From Moorena sp. SIOASIH (lineage in GTDB: Bacteria > Cyanobacteriota > Cyanobacteriia > Cyanobacteriales > Coleofasciculaceae): DNA of 64,000 nucleotides. The stretch's first letter is position 1. Each line of letters begins with the position of its first letter. Of this stretch, positions 1-7,631 are shown one piece after another. The stretch spans positions 620,001 through 684,000 of the forward strand of contig NZ_JAAHIH010000006.1 of assembly GCF_010671925.1 (NCBI RefSeq), given 5' to 3'. A program made the position numbers and the translations under genes. The notes under the pieces are model-generated. The model worked only from the letters and a program-made list of their open reading frames with translations, made no database searches and was not told the origin of the DNA.

Positions 1-1590
1 GGGTTTAAATTTCAAAGCTTGGTTAAACGAATCAATCGCTGCTTCGTTTTGTCCTAATTCCGATAGGGCAAGCCCCCGGTTGTTCCAAGCTCCGTGGTCA
101 TCGGGTTTAAATTTCAAAGCTTGGTCAAAGGAATCAATTGCTGCTTCTTTTAGTCCTAATTCCGATAGGGCAAGCCCCCGGTTGTTCCAAGCTCCGTGGT
201 CATCGGGTTTAAATTTCAAAGCTTGGTCAAAGGAATCAATTGCTGCTTCATTTTGTCCTAATTCCCATAGGGAAAGCCCCAGGTTGTGCCAAGCTTGGTG
301 GTAATCTGGTTTAAATTTCAAAGCTTGGTCAAAGGATTCAATCGCTGCTTCGTTTTGTCCTAATTTTCGTAGGGCAATCCCCCGGTTGAGCCAAGCTTGG
401 TGGTAATCTGGTTTAAATTTCAAAGCTTGGTCATAGGAATCGATGGCTGCTTTTAAACGTCCTAATTGCCATAGAGCAATCCCCCGGTGGTACAAAGCTT
501 CGTGGTCATCCGGTTTATATTTCAAAGCTTGGTCATAGGAATCGATGGCTGCTTTTAAACCTCCTAAATCTGATAGCGCAATCCCCCGGCTAGTCCAAGC
601 TAGGTGGTCATCCGCTTTTAATTTCAAAGCTTGATCATAGGATTCAATCGCTACTTCTTTTTGTCCTAAATCCGATAGGACAATCCCCCGGATCAACCAA
701 GTTAGGTGGTCATCGGGTTTAAATTTTAAAGCTTGATCATAGGATTCAATCGCTGCTTCTTTTTGTCCTAATTGCGATAGTTCAAACCCCCGGATTTGCC
801 AAGCTTTGTGGTGATCAGGTTTAAATTTCAAAGCTTGGTCTAAGTTAGCGATCGCGTCTTCATACTCTTTGGCAAAAACCAGTATAATTCCTAGTTCAAA
901 TAGTAAATCTGCTCGCTTCTCAGGAGTTTGATGCTCTGGTTCCAGGAGTTCTTCAATAGCGATAATTTTTTGAATTCTTTCTTCAGGAGTAAAAGACTGA
1001 TATTTACCATAGTCACTTTCCTTTATAATCCGAGAGTATTCTTGCTGTAAATCCTCTGATTGGCTAGGAAAGTCAAACAGGCCAGAACGCCAGTCAAAAA
1101 AGTCCGGAGCGCGGTGGATAAAATAATTCAGGGAAAATGACCGTAAGAGAAACACAAAACAAATTTTAAAATTGTCTCGAAATCGTTCTCGCTGTTGGTT
1201 GAGATGATTTAAAATATGAGGAACCCCTTTCCAACTATAGGAATAAATTGCTTTGTTGTCCCATCCCTGCTGACGTTTCGCCTCTTCATACTTATAAAAC
1301 GAGTATTCTAGACCTTGGATAAATAAAACATTGATGTGATCTCGATCGGGGATATCCTGAACAATGTCGTATAAATTATCAATGGGCTCCTCCAAGCGTA
1401 ACACCTCTATATTTTTCTGAGGCAAATCCTGCGTAACCTGCTTAACTAACTTTTCTCCTTCTGCCGGATAACAACGGACAAATAATAATCCAAACCCTCT
1501 GCGCCTTCGGAGGGCACGGAGTAAGTCTTGGTATTGTTCTTCTGGACTCGCTGGCGGTAAATCATCGTCCGCATCTATAAGGTTTAGCAT
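1..1590 (-). CDS. TPR-repeat protein with N-terminal degenerate NTPase-like domain (3' end off window)
   Basis: The minus-strand frame is open from an ATG at 1588-1590 to the left edge, so the C-terminus is missing. Residues 1 to about 230 form a globular domain containing the strings NVLFIQGLE and RAPDFFDWRSG, which resemble the core of P-loop/STAND-type ATPase domains. I see no Walker A lysine: the expected position reads CYPAEGEK. From about residue 230 there are at least nine 34-residue TPR units of the form A-W-x-x-R-G-x-x-L-x-x-L-G-x-x-x-x-A-I-x-S-x-x-Q-A-L-x-x-K-P. They are so similar at DNA level that recent unit expansion is likely. The gene lies 292 bp downstream of the AAA-type ATPase on the same strand and is probably co-transcribed with it. 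TPR arrays mediate protein-protein contacts. Function is unknown; a partner of the ATPase is inferred. Confidence 0.85.
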   Translation of the reverse strand, partial: MLNLIDADDDLPPASPEEQYQDLLRALRRRRGFGLLFVRCYPAEGEKLVKQVTQDLPQKNIEVLRLEEPIDNLYDIVQDIPDRDHINVLFIQGLEYSFYKYEEAKRQQGWDNKAIYSYSWKGVPHILNHLNQQRERFRDNFKICFVFLLRSFSLNYFIHRAPDFFDWRSGLFDFPSQSEDLQQEYSRIIKESDYGKYQSFTPEERIQKIIAIEELLEPEHQTPEKRADLLFELGIILVFAKEYEDAIANLDQALKFKPDHHKAWQIRGFELSQLGQKEAAIESYDQALKFKPDDHLTWLIRGIVLSDLGQKEVAIESYDQALKLKADDHLAWTSRGIALSDLGGLKAAIDSYDQALKYKPDDHEALYHRGIALWQLGRLKAAIDSYDQALKFKPDYHQAWLNRGIALRKLGQNEAAIESFDQALKFKPDYHQAWHNLGLSLWELGQNEAAIDSFDQALKFKPDDHGAWNNRGLALSELGLKEAAIDSFDQALKFKPDDHGAWNNRGLALSELGQNEAAIDSFNQALKFKP

Positions 1591-1597
1591 TGGTTGT

Positions 1598-1712
1598 AAG
1601 GGAGTAGGGAGTAGGGAGTAGGGAGTAGGGAGTAGGGACTTCGGAGCAGGGACTTCGGAGCAGGGAGTAGTGGGAAGAGTGTGGGGAGATAGGGAGATAG
1701 GGAGATAGGTGC
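1598..1712. repeat. Heptamer tandem repeats (GGGAGTA, then GGGAGAT)
   Basis: Four to five copies of GGGAGTA are followed by degenerate GGGACTTCGGAGCA units and then GGGAGATA units. This resembles the short tandemly repeated repetitive (STRR) heptamers described in cyanobacteria. It fills much of the gap between the TPR and ATPase genes. Confidence 0.8.
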
Positions 1713-1882
1713 CCTTGTTGATTTTGGGTATGATTGTGCCAAATTTTGGGAGTGATAAAACTCTCAAAGTCCCCCAAAATTGGGGGATTTAGGGGGCTTT
1801 AACAAAACCAGATGATCGCGCATTCATTCCTTGATTCAGCAACGCCAGATACACAGATGCACTCACCTGCCTTTTGGCTACC

Positions 1883-3220
1883 TTACTGCTGTGAGTCTAG
1901 TTGAGCATAGGCGTCTTGAAATTGCTTAATCCCTTTAATCAGGGGATGAACATCGTACCAACACTGTCTTTCTCCTTCGTCATCGAAGTATTGATACTCT
2001 AACAAACAGCGATTAAATAATAACTGACGATACTGGTCATTATTGTGTATCTGCTTGGAGCGGTAAACATCAGCTAAAACCGACCATTGTCCATCCTGAA
2101 CCGTTCGGCGATAGGTATCTCGTGCATCAGTAATGGATCGTTGCACTGCTCTGAGGGAAATGGGTAAGGTTTCGGTGCGAGCAATGGCGGTTTGGATTAA
2201 TAATAGCAAATTCCGCACATGACCTCCACTCATCAGACACAAGCGCTCTAAGGCTTCTGGACTTTCAAATATGTCTGTTTCTAGGGAGCGATTGGGAGCA
2301 AATTGGCCGACTCGCTTGCTAATCACTTCTTTAACTTTATTGAATCCAGGCTGATAGATGTTACCCTCTTTAGTTCGTACCATAATCATCGGTAACACCT
2401 GGGCATCACCATAGATGTCTCGCAAATCATTAGCTCGCTTGGAGTACAGCATTGAAATCGGAACTGTGTAGATAATATGGCACTTTAATCCCGTTAATTG
2501 TTCACTACGGTCTAAAAAAATTTCTTCATGATTAGTTTGGTTACTCTCTTGGATAACTGGGACAATCCGGTCTAGATTATCGGCAATCACTGCTAATTTA
2601 GTACATCCAGCTGGTAAGTTCTGTTTGGCTTCTGTAATAAACTGATTCAACGCCTTTAGGAGAGTAACGGTGTGGGGATTAATTTTCTGTCGAATCTGTT
2701 GACGCAATGTTGGTACAGCTCTTAAATTAGCAGTTAGCTTGCCATACTGAGAAATTTTTGCTTCTGCACTTAGTCCATCAAATGCTATTTCAGTTAGAGC
2801 CAAATCTTTTAACTCTTGCCAGCGGCTTTCCAGCCAGTTCAGCAACGGCTTGGGATTAGCACTTTCCTTGAGGTCTTCGAGCAAATGGCGAGTACAGGCC
2901 AGCAGAATATCGGTATATTGAGTATCTTCGGAATCCACATCTTCTTCATCTGCGGCAAAATACACCACATAGAAGTTATTTTGTTCCAAATATTGCTTCA
3001 ATCGGAACAATTCTGTAGATTTTCCTGCCCCCCGATGACCTCCATATAAATGATAGGTCTCTCGCTTAGAAAGCAACATCTCTTTCCCTAAATCTACTTG
3101 GATCTCTCCATCCCCCCGCACTTCCCGACAATCGACATAAACCGGGTCCCCTGCGGGTAAGGGTTGGGAGGGGTCAAAGGCATTGTAGAGGTTTTCCAGT
3201 AAATCAGAGGTGTAAGTCAT
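1883..3220 (-). CDS. AAA-type P-loop ATPase (ORC/STAND-like)
   Basis: A 445-residue protein. The Walker A motif GGHRGAGKST is at about residues 60-69. A hydrophobic strand ending in a Walker B-like acidic stretch (KLAVIADNLDR) is at about 208-218. A sensor-2-like GGHVRNLLLLI is at about 345-355, followed by a C-terminal winged-helix-like region. This layout matches ORC/KAP-related AAA ATPases common in cyanobacterial accessory regions. There is no signal peptide or membrane segment, so it is probably cytoplasmic. It precedes the TPR gene on the same strand. A small membrane protein gene is divergent upstream at 3563. The substrate and role are not recognisable; regulation, signalling or a defence role are all possible. 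Confidence 0.8.
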   Translation of the reverse strand: MTYTSDLLENLYNAFDPSQPLPAGDPVYVDCREVRGDGEIQVDLGKEMLLSKRETYHLYGGHRGAGKSTELFRLKQYLEQNNFYVVYFAADEEDVDSEDTQYTDILLACTRHLLEDLKESANPKPLLNWLESRWQELKDLALTEIAFDGLSAEAKISQYGKLTANLRAVPTLRQQIRQKINPHTVTLLKALNQFITEAKQNLPAGCTKLAVIADNLDRIVPVIQESNQTNHEEIFLDRSEQLTGLKCHIIYTVPISMLYSKRANDLRDIYGDAQVLPMIMVRTKEGNIYQPGFNKVKEVISKRVGQFAPNRSLETDIFESPEALERLCLMSGGHVRNLLLLIQTAIARTETLPISLRAVQRSITDARDTYRRTVQDGQWSVLADVYRSKQIHNNDQYRQLLFNRCLLEYQYFDDEGERQCWYDVHPLIKGIKQFQDAYAQLDSQQ

Positions 3221-3562
3221 AGAGGGAACAGGGAGTAGGGAGTAGGGAGTAGGGAGTAGGGAATGATTTAGCTTGTCACATAGCGCTTCCCTTTGTCTGT
3301 TTAATTTTTAAAGACCATTACCAGCATTGCTATCAGTAGTAGTTTAACTGGAGGGAGTGGAGAGATGGTGTAATCGGATGACAACCCTAGGTCGCTGCAT
3401 CGCTTTTATGATACTGTTCGCGTTAATTGTTTTCCCCGATTCCCAATTCCCGATTCCCGATTCCCGATTCCCGACAACTGCTGCTAAGTCTAATCCCTAA
3501 ACATCAGGAATTTAGAGCAATGGAGCTGTATTAAGTTTTAGATTCACAAAAAGCTCACTATT
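3221..3562. other. Intergenic region with two heptamer blocks
   Basis: Contains GGGAGTA heptamers (about 3230-3261) and CCCGATT heptamers (about 3438-3475). The rest is presumably the divergent promoter region of the ATPase and the small membrane protein, but no clear -35/-10 pair was identified. Confidence 0.6.
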
Positions 3563-3865
3563 ATGAAACCAGTTAAATCCATGAATGAACTAGTAGAACG
3601 GGTATCTAAAGATCCAGAACTTGCGGAAGAAATCAAGAGAGACCCAGTGGAAACTATCCGTAGACTTGGTCCACCTCTAGAAACGGACCGTTGGATTTAC
3701 CGTATTGTGGTTAGTGCCTTGGGCGGTACCATGCTCGTAACTGTTGCAGGTGCGATCGGACTAGCTGTAGCTGATAAGGATGTTCCTGATATCCTGGTGG
3801 GGATTGGCACCGGTTCTTTGGGTTCCTTGGCTGGATTGTTAGCACCTGCCCCATCGCGAGACTAA
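3563..3865 (+). CDS. Small membrane protein of unknown function
   Basis: A 100-residue protein. A charged, helical N-terminus (about 1-40, MNELVERVSKDPELAEEI) with DPVETIRRL is followed by two hydrophobic glycine-rich segments at about 48-68 and 76-95. The C-terminus is short and polar. Small proteins with this pattern occur in cyanobacteria, but I do not recognise a named family. It is divergent from the AAA ATPase at 3220. An alternative start at the Met of MNELV, six codons in, is possible. Membrane location is inferred from the hydrophobic segments. Confidence 0.65.
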   Translation: MKPVKSMNELVERVSKDPELAEEIKRDPVETIRRLGPPLETDRWIYRIVVSALGGTMLVTVAGAIGLAVADKDVPDILVGIGTGSLGSLAGLLAPAPSRD

Positions 3866-3878
3866 AGGGCTGAGTGGG

Positions 3879-4167
3879 CTAGTTTTGAGTGCTCAAGTCT
3901 CGTCGCTCTGCGAATCTGAGTTTAGCGGAACGAGCACGAGGGTTATGCTGGATTTCTAAGGCTTGTGCTACAGTTGGCTTTTTGCTTAGCACTCGCAATA
4001 GTGAGCAATTATTTGACAAATATCGAAATTTGTGATTAACAATCCGGTCTTCCAAATGTATGGGGAATACAAGATGCGTTCGCGTAGCGTGGCCATTCGC
4101 GTAGCGTGGCCCAAAGGCCAAGGCCAATCGCATTCCCTAACTCAGTGGTTGTCTGAATATGGGGGGT
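3879..4167 (-). pseudogene. Decayed 3' fragment of a second rsmH copy
   Basis: The minus strand encodes a peptide (VNHKFRYLSNNCSLLRVL, then KPTVAQALEIQHNPRARSAK) that matches the C-terminus of the intact RsmH at 5763-6677 nearly residue for residue, including the stop position. About 160 bp present in the intact gene (about 5945-6105) is missing. A run of GCGTAGCGTGGCC palindromic repeats has been inserted next to the join. A further match to intact rsmH (around 6107-6150, AGTGGTTGTCTGAA) extends to about 4167. There is no methyltransferase domain, so it is non-functional. It lies immediately upstream of the P450, with the same orientation as intact rsmH on the other side. Confidence 0.85.
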
Positions 4168-4221
4168 TTGACTCGGTAGTAGAATTTACCTAGTACTGTT
4201 AATGTCAGGAGAATGTTGAGC

Positions 4222-5757
4222 ATGTTCGAGCATTCATGGACAATTTTAGCTTTCCTTGTCGCAATAGGGATTAGCCTTCTCCTGTGGCGTTGGCAACAAC
4301 GCCAGCTAGCCTTGCGCTCGATATATGGCCTTCCATCACCCAAGGGGAAATGGCTCACAGGTAACGCCATGGAACTTCTTGCCGCTGCAAAACAAGGAAC
4401 CTATTCTCTGACAATCTTTCGATGGATGCAGCAATACGGCTCCATGATTTCGCTACGGATCTTCACCAGACCTATGGTGATGGTGGCAAAGCCCCAACTG
4501 ATTGAAAGCATTTTGACAGAGGGGCAAGCTCAGGGGATATTTACTCGCAGTCCATCCTTTTATCATGCCTACAAAGATGTGTTTGGCGTACATCTCGGAA
4601 ACCAGGTTGGTGAAGCTTGGAAGTGGCGTCGCCAAACCGCAGCACCAGCTTTCCGAGCCAGTCGATTCACTCAAAAGTTCGATCTCATCCGTCAGGGGTG
4701 TCAGCAAGTCATCACACAACTTCAAAGCTCGGCTCAAACAGGCAAAGAGGTTCAAGTTGATCCCTTATTTGTGGACTTGACTATGAATATCATTGCCTAC
4801 TTTTTCCTAGGTGTTACCTTTGAGAAAACCTCAAACTTTGCAGGGGAACCCCCCTTAGATGCCAAGCGCCTGTATGCAGCTCTTGCACTCCTCGAAAAAC
4901 ATGTACTTTTGCAGACCGCAGGTCGCAGTCGATGGTTTAAGTTTCTCCCTACTTCAGAAGGCCGAGAATACCGACAGGCTCAAGATTATTTACAACAGAA
5001 TTTAAAGCCTCGGGTCGCGATGGCGTTGCAAGTGGCCAGGGCTTCTGAGGCCGAATCCCCATCAGTCAGTTCGTCATTTCGCGATTCGATGTTGGTTCAA
5101 TTTGCTAAAAACCCCCAGCATGACCAAGACTCCCTGATGGCAGAGACCCGAGCCTTTATCTTTGCAGGTCATGACACTACTGCTCATACCATGTCCTTTG
5201 CAGTCGGGGAGTTGGGGCTTAATCCTGGAGTCTTTCAGGCCGCACAACAGGTTGTGGATGAAGCCTGGGAGAAGGAAGGGGAGCTAAATCTTTCTACTTT
5301 GAAACATTTAGACTATATAGAAGCTGTGGTCAAGGAAACATTACGACTCCATCCAGTGGCCACCGGAATCCCCCTAGTCACGACCCAAGAGACAGAATTG
5401 GATGGGGTCAAGATGCCAAAAAATGTAGGCGTCGAACCTTTTTTCTGGGCTGCGGGACAGGATCCTGAGATGTTTCCAAAACCGGAAGAATTTCGTCCAG
5501 AACGATGGCTGCAAAAGGAAACTGACCAACAGCCACTCCCCCTCCTGTTTGGATTTTCCCGAGGATCTCATTTTTGTGTAGGCGCACCTCTAGCACTTTT
5601 AGAAGCAACGGTGATGTTGTCTTTACTCCTGCGTCATTTTAACTGGGAACTTGTAAATGGCCGAGATTCTCTAGAAGATGTTAATCAGTATTTAACAGTA
5701 TTTCCGCGCGATCGCATGCCGATTCGTTTTGTTTCGAGAACTGAATCCAGAGCTTAG
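4222..5757 (+). CDS. Cytochrome P450
   Basis: About 511 residues, full length for a class II-like bacterial P450. An N-terminal hydrophobic segment (about 5-22) suggests a membrane anchor. The I-helix AGHDTT is at about 314, the K-helix ExxR (ETLR) at about 371, the PERW motif before the heme loop, and the heme-binding loop FGFSRGSHFCVG has its cysteine ligand at about 451. It should catalyse a heme-thiolate mono-oxygenation; the substrate is unknown (fatty acid, terpenoid and carotenoid are all open). I chose ATG 4222 because AGGAG at 4207-4211 is then 10 nt upstream; ATG 4213 is too close to it. The stop lies only 5 bp before the rsmH stop (convergent), and a decayed rsmH end lies upstream. 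This indicates insertion or recombination beside rsmH. No redox-partner gene is adjacent. Confidence 0.92.
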   Translation: MFEHSWTILAFLVAIGISLLLWRWQQRQLALRSIYGLPSPKGKWLTGNAMELLAAAKQGTYSLTIFRWMQQYGSMISLRIFTRPMVMVAKPQLIESILTEGQAQGIFTRSPSFYHAYKDVFGVHLGNQVGEAWKWRRQTAAPAFRASRFTQKFDLIRQGCQQVITQLQSSAQTGKEVQVDPLFVDLTMNIIAYFFLGVTFEKTSNFAGEPPLDAKRLYAALALLEKHVLLQTAGRSRWFKFLPTSEGREYRQAQDYLQQNLKPRVAMALQVARASEAESPSVSSSFRDSMLVQFAKNPQHDQDSLMAETRAFIFAGHDTTAHTMSFAVGELGLNPGVFQAAQQVVDEAWEKEGELNLSTLKHLDYIEAVVKETLRLHPVATGIPLVTTQETELDGVKMPKNVGVEPFFWAAGQDPEMFPKPEEFRPERWLQKETDQQPLPLLFGFSRGSHFCVGAPLALLEATVMLSLLLRHFNWELVNGRDSLEDVNQYLTVFPRDRMPIRFVSRTESRA

Positions 5758-5762
5758 ACTTG

Positions 5763-6677
5763 TTAGTCTTGAATACTCAGCTCTAGTCGCTCTGCGAATC
5801 TGAGTTTAGCGGAACGAGCACGAGGGTTAAGCTGGATTTCTTCAGCTTGTGCTACAGTTGGTTTTTTGGTTAGCACTCGCAATAGTGAGCAATTCTTTGA
5901 CAAATCCCGGAATTTGTGCTTCACAATCCGGTCTTCCAAGCTGTGAAAACTGATAATTCCAAGTCTTCCTCCTGGTTTCAGCCAATGGGGGGCAATGTCG
6001 AGAAAGGTTTCGAGGCTCTCAAGTTCCTGGTTGACGACAATCCTTAGGGCTTGAAACACCCGAGTCGCTGGGTGAATCCTGCCATAGCGGTATTTCGGGG
6101 GAACACAAGATGCGATCGCATTGGCTAATTCAGTGGTTGTCTGAAACGGACGCTTCTCAACAATCCGGCGTGCCATCCGCCGGGATAACCGTTCTTCCCC
6201 ATACTTATAAAAAGCATCCGCTAGCCGTACCTCACCCCAATGATTAATAACATCCTTTGCCGTCAGAGACTTGCTTTGGTCCATCCGCATATCTAACTGA
6301 GCAGTATGGCGAAAACTAAAGCCTCGCTCTGGTAAATCTAGCTGAGCTGAACTGACGCCTAAATCCGCAATAATACCATCAAATACCCTATCATTAGCCT
6401 GATATTCGGCAAAATTTTCCTGCCAGAAGTGAACTCTTCCGCCATAACTGGCTAACCTGGTCTTGGCGGCTGCGATCGCATTAGCATCCCGGTCAATAGC
6501 TGTAACCTCCACATCCGGTGCTGCTGCTAAAATTAACTCAGTGTGTCCACCACCACCGACAGTGGCATCTAAGTAATGACCACCAGGACAGACAGCTAGT
6601 CCCTCAATTAATTCCTGACTCAATACCGACACATGGAAAAAGGGTGTTGTATTTGCCTGTAATGGTTCATTTTGCAT
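5763..6677 (-). CDS. rsmH: 16S rRNA (cytosine-1402-N4)-methyltransferase RsmH (MraW)
   Basis: A 304-residue protein of usual family length. The N-terminal FHVSVLSQEL leads into the SAM-binding glycine loop DATVGGGGHT (about 38-47), followed by AIDRDANA and ADLGVSSAQLD. The C-terminal signature RLGIISFHSLEDR and PRARSAKLR is present. It methylates C1402 in the decoding centre of 16S rRNA in the cytoplasm. The gene is convergent with the P450, with 5 bp between stops. In many bacteria mraW sits in the dcw cluster; here it stands alone, as is common in cyanobacteria. A truncated duplicate of its 3' part is at 3879-4167. Confidence 0.96.
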   Translation of the reverse strand: MQNEPLQANTTPFFHVSVLSQELIEGLAVCPGGHYLDATVGGGGHTELILAAAPDVEVTAIDRDANAIAAAKTRLASYGGRVHFWQENFAEYQANDRVFDGIIADLGVSSAQLDLPERGFSFRHTAQLDMRMDQSKSLTAKDVINHWGEVRLADAFYKYGEERLSRRMARRIVEKRPFQTTTELANAIASCVPPKYRYGRIHPATRVFQALRIVVNQELESLETFLDIAPHWLKPGGRLGIISFHSLEDRIVKHKFRDLSKNCSLLRVLTKKPTVAQAEEIQLNPRARSAKLRFAERLELSIQD

Positions 6678-7007
6678 CTGATTCCAGCAATCCTAATGTA
6701 AATCCTGAGGATATTAGACCTTCTGGTGTTAATCAGACCAGATTGTCGGGGAACTCTATAACTGTAACCTCTCAACTGTAACCTCTCTAGTTGTGAACAG
6801 TGACAAGTCTTACTCAGCAATATGTTCATTAGTAACAACTATAGCGTTGATCATACTTATGACCTATATTGAATCAATTTAGAATTGCTATAGTAGCTAA
6901 TGACCAATCATAAAGGTACCCCTGTGGGTACTGTCAAACCATGACAGAAGCATCAGACTAGATTTGTCAATCAACCAGGAAATTTTCAGTCAACTAAGGG
7001 AAACCCG
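6678..7007. other. Divergent intergenic region
   Basis: Separates rsmH from the coiled-coil gene. A direct repeat of CTGTAACCTCTC is present around 6762-6788. No promoter or RNA structure is clear enough to call. Confidence 0.5.
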
Positions 7008-7328
7008 ATGAATTCCAAAGAAGAAAAAGCTAAAGACCTTGAGCTTCGAGAACAAGAACTCCAGCAACGGGAGCGAGAGATTAGACTCCGGGAAATCGAA
7101 GCTGAAATTTATCAACAGGAACCACAAGTTCATCAAACCCAGAAGCATGAAAAACCTGAAGGTAAACTAAAAAAGTGGGGCAGAAAGCTAGCTAGATTCG
7201 GGAAATTCTTAGCCGTTGTCATTGCCGTTGTTGTCACCATTAGAGTCGCTTATTGGCTTGCCCTAGTGATGATAGTTGGAGGAATTGCCTGGTTAGGGTA
7301 CGAAATTTTCTGGAAAAATGACGATTGA
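7008..7328 (+). CDS. Small coiled-coil membrane protein, hypothetical
   Basis: A 106-residue protein. The N-terminal half (about 1-50) is a highly charged heptad-like helix rich in Glu, Gln and Arg (ELREQELQQREREIRLREIE), predicted to form a coiled coil. Residues about 66-100 hold two closely spaced hydrophobic helices ending in a short charged tail. It lies 300 bp upstream of the two dynamin-like GTPases on the same strand. It could be an accessory membrane adaptor for them, but that rests on position only. No named family is recognised. Confidence 0.65.
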   Translation: MNSKEEKAKDLELREQELQQREREIRLREIEAEIYQQEPQVHQTQKHEKPEGKLKKWGRKLARFGKFLAVVIAVVVTIRVAYWLALVMIVGGIAWLGYEIFWKNDD

Positions 7329-7477
7329 ACAAAAAAATAAAAAGGCAATAAGGTTAAATGAATCAATTCCCAATACTAAAATATTTAAACAGTAACTAAT
7401 TCCAGAATATCATAAAATTTTATAATAAAGACTTATCAAGTATATTCTAGGGATTATAAATTAATTGTGATAATTTT

Positions 7478-7600
7478 TGTTCCCTGTTCCCTGTTCCCTG
7501 TTCCCTACTCCCTACTCCCTACTCCCTACTCCCTACTCCCTACTCCCTACTCCCTACTCCCTACTCCCTACTCCCTACTCCCTGTTCCCTGTTCCCTTTG
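7478..7600. repeat. Long heptamer array (CCCTGTT / CCCTACT)
   Basis: About 17 consecutive 7-bp units, CCCTGTT at both ends and CCCTACT in the middle. It lies just upstream of the first dynamin-like gene. A related GGGAGTA block (the complement) follows the same gene at 9728-9769. Confidence 0.9.
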
Positions 7601-7631
7601 AAACCATTAATTAGCTAAGATAAAAATAAAT

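Noticed and set aside
3879..4133. Small separate gene
   Set aside because: The peptide is a shortened copy of the RsmH C-terminus without the catalytic domain, so it is recorded as a pseudogene.
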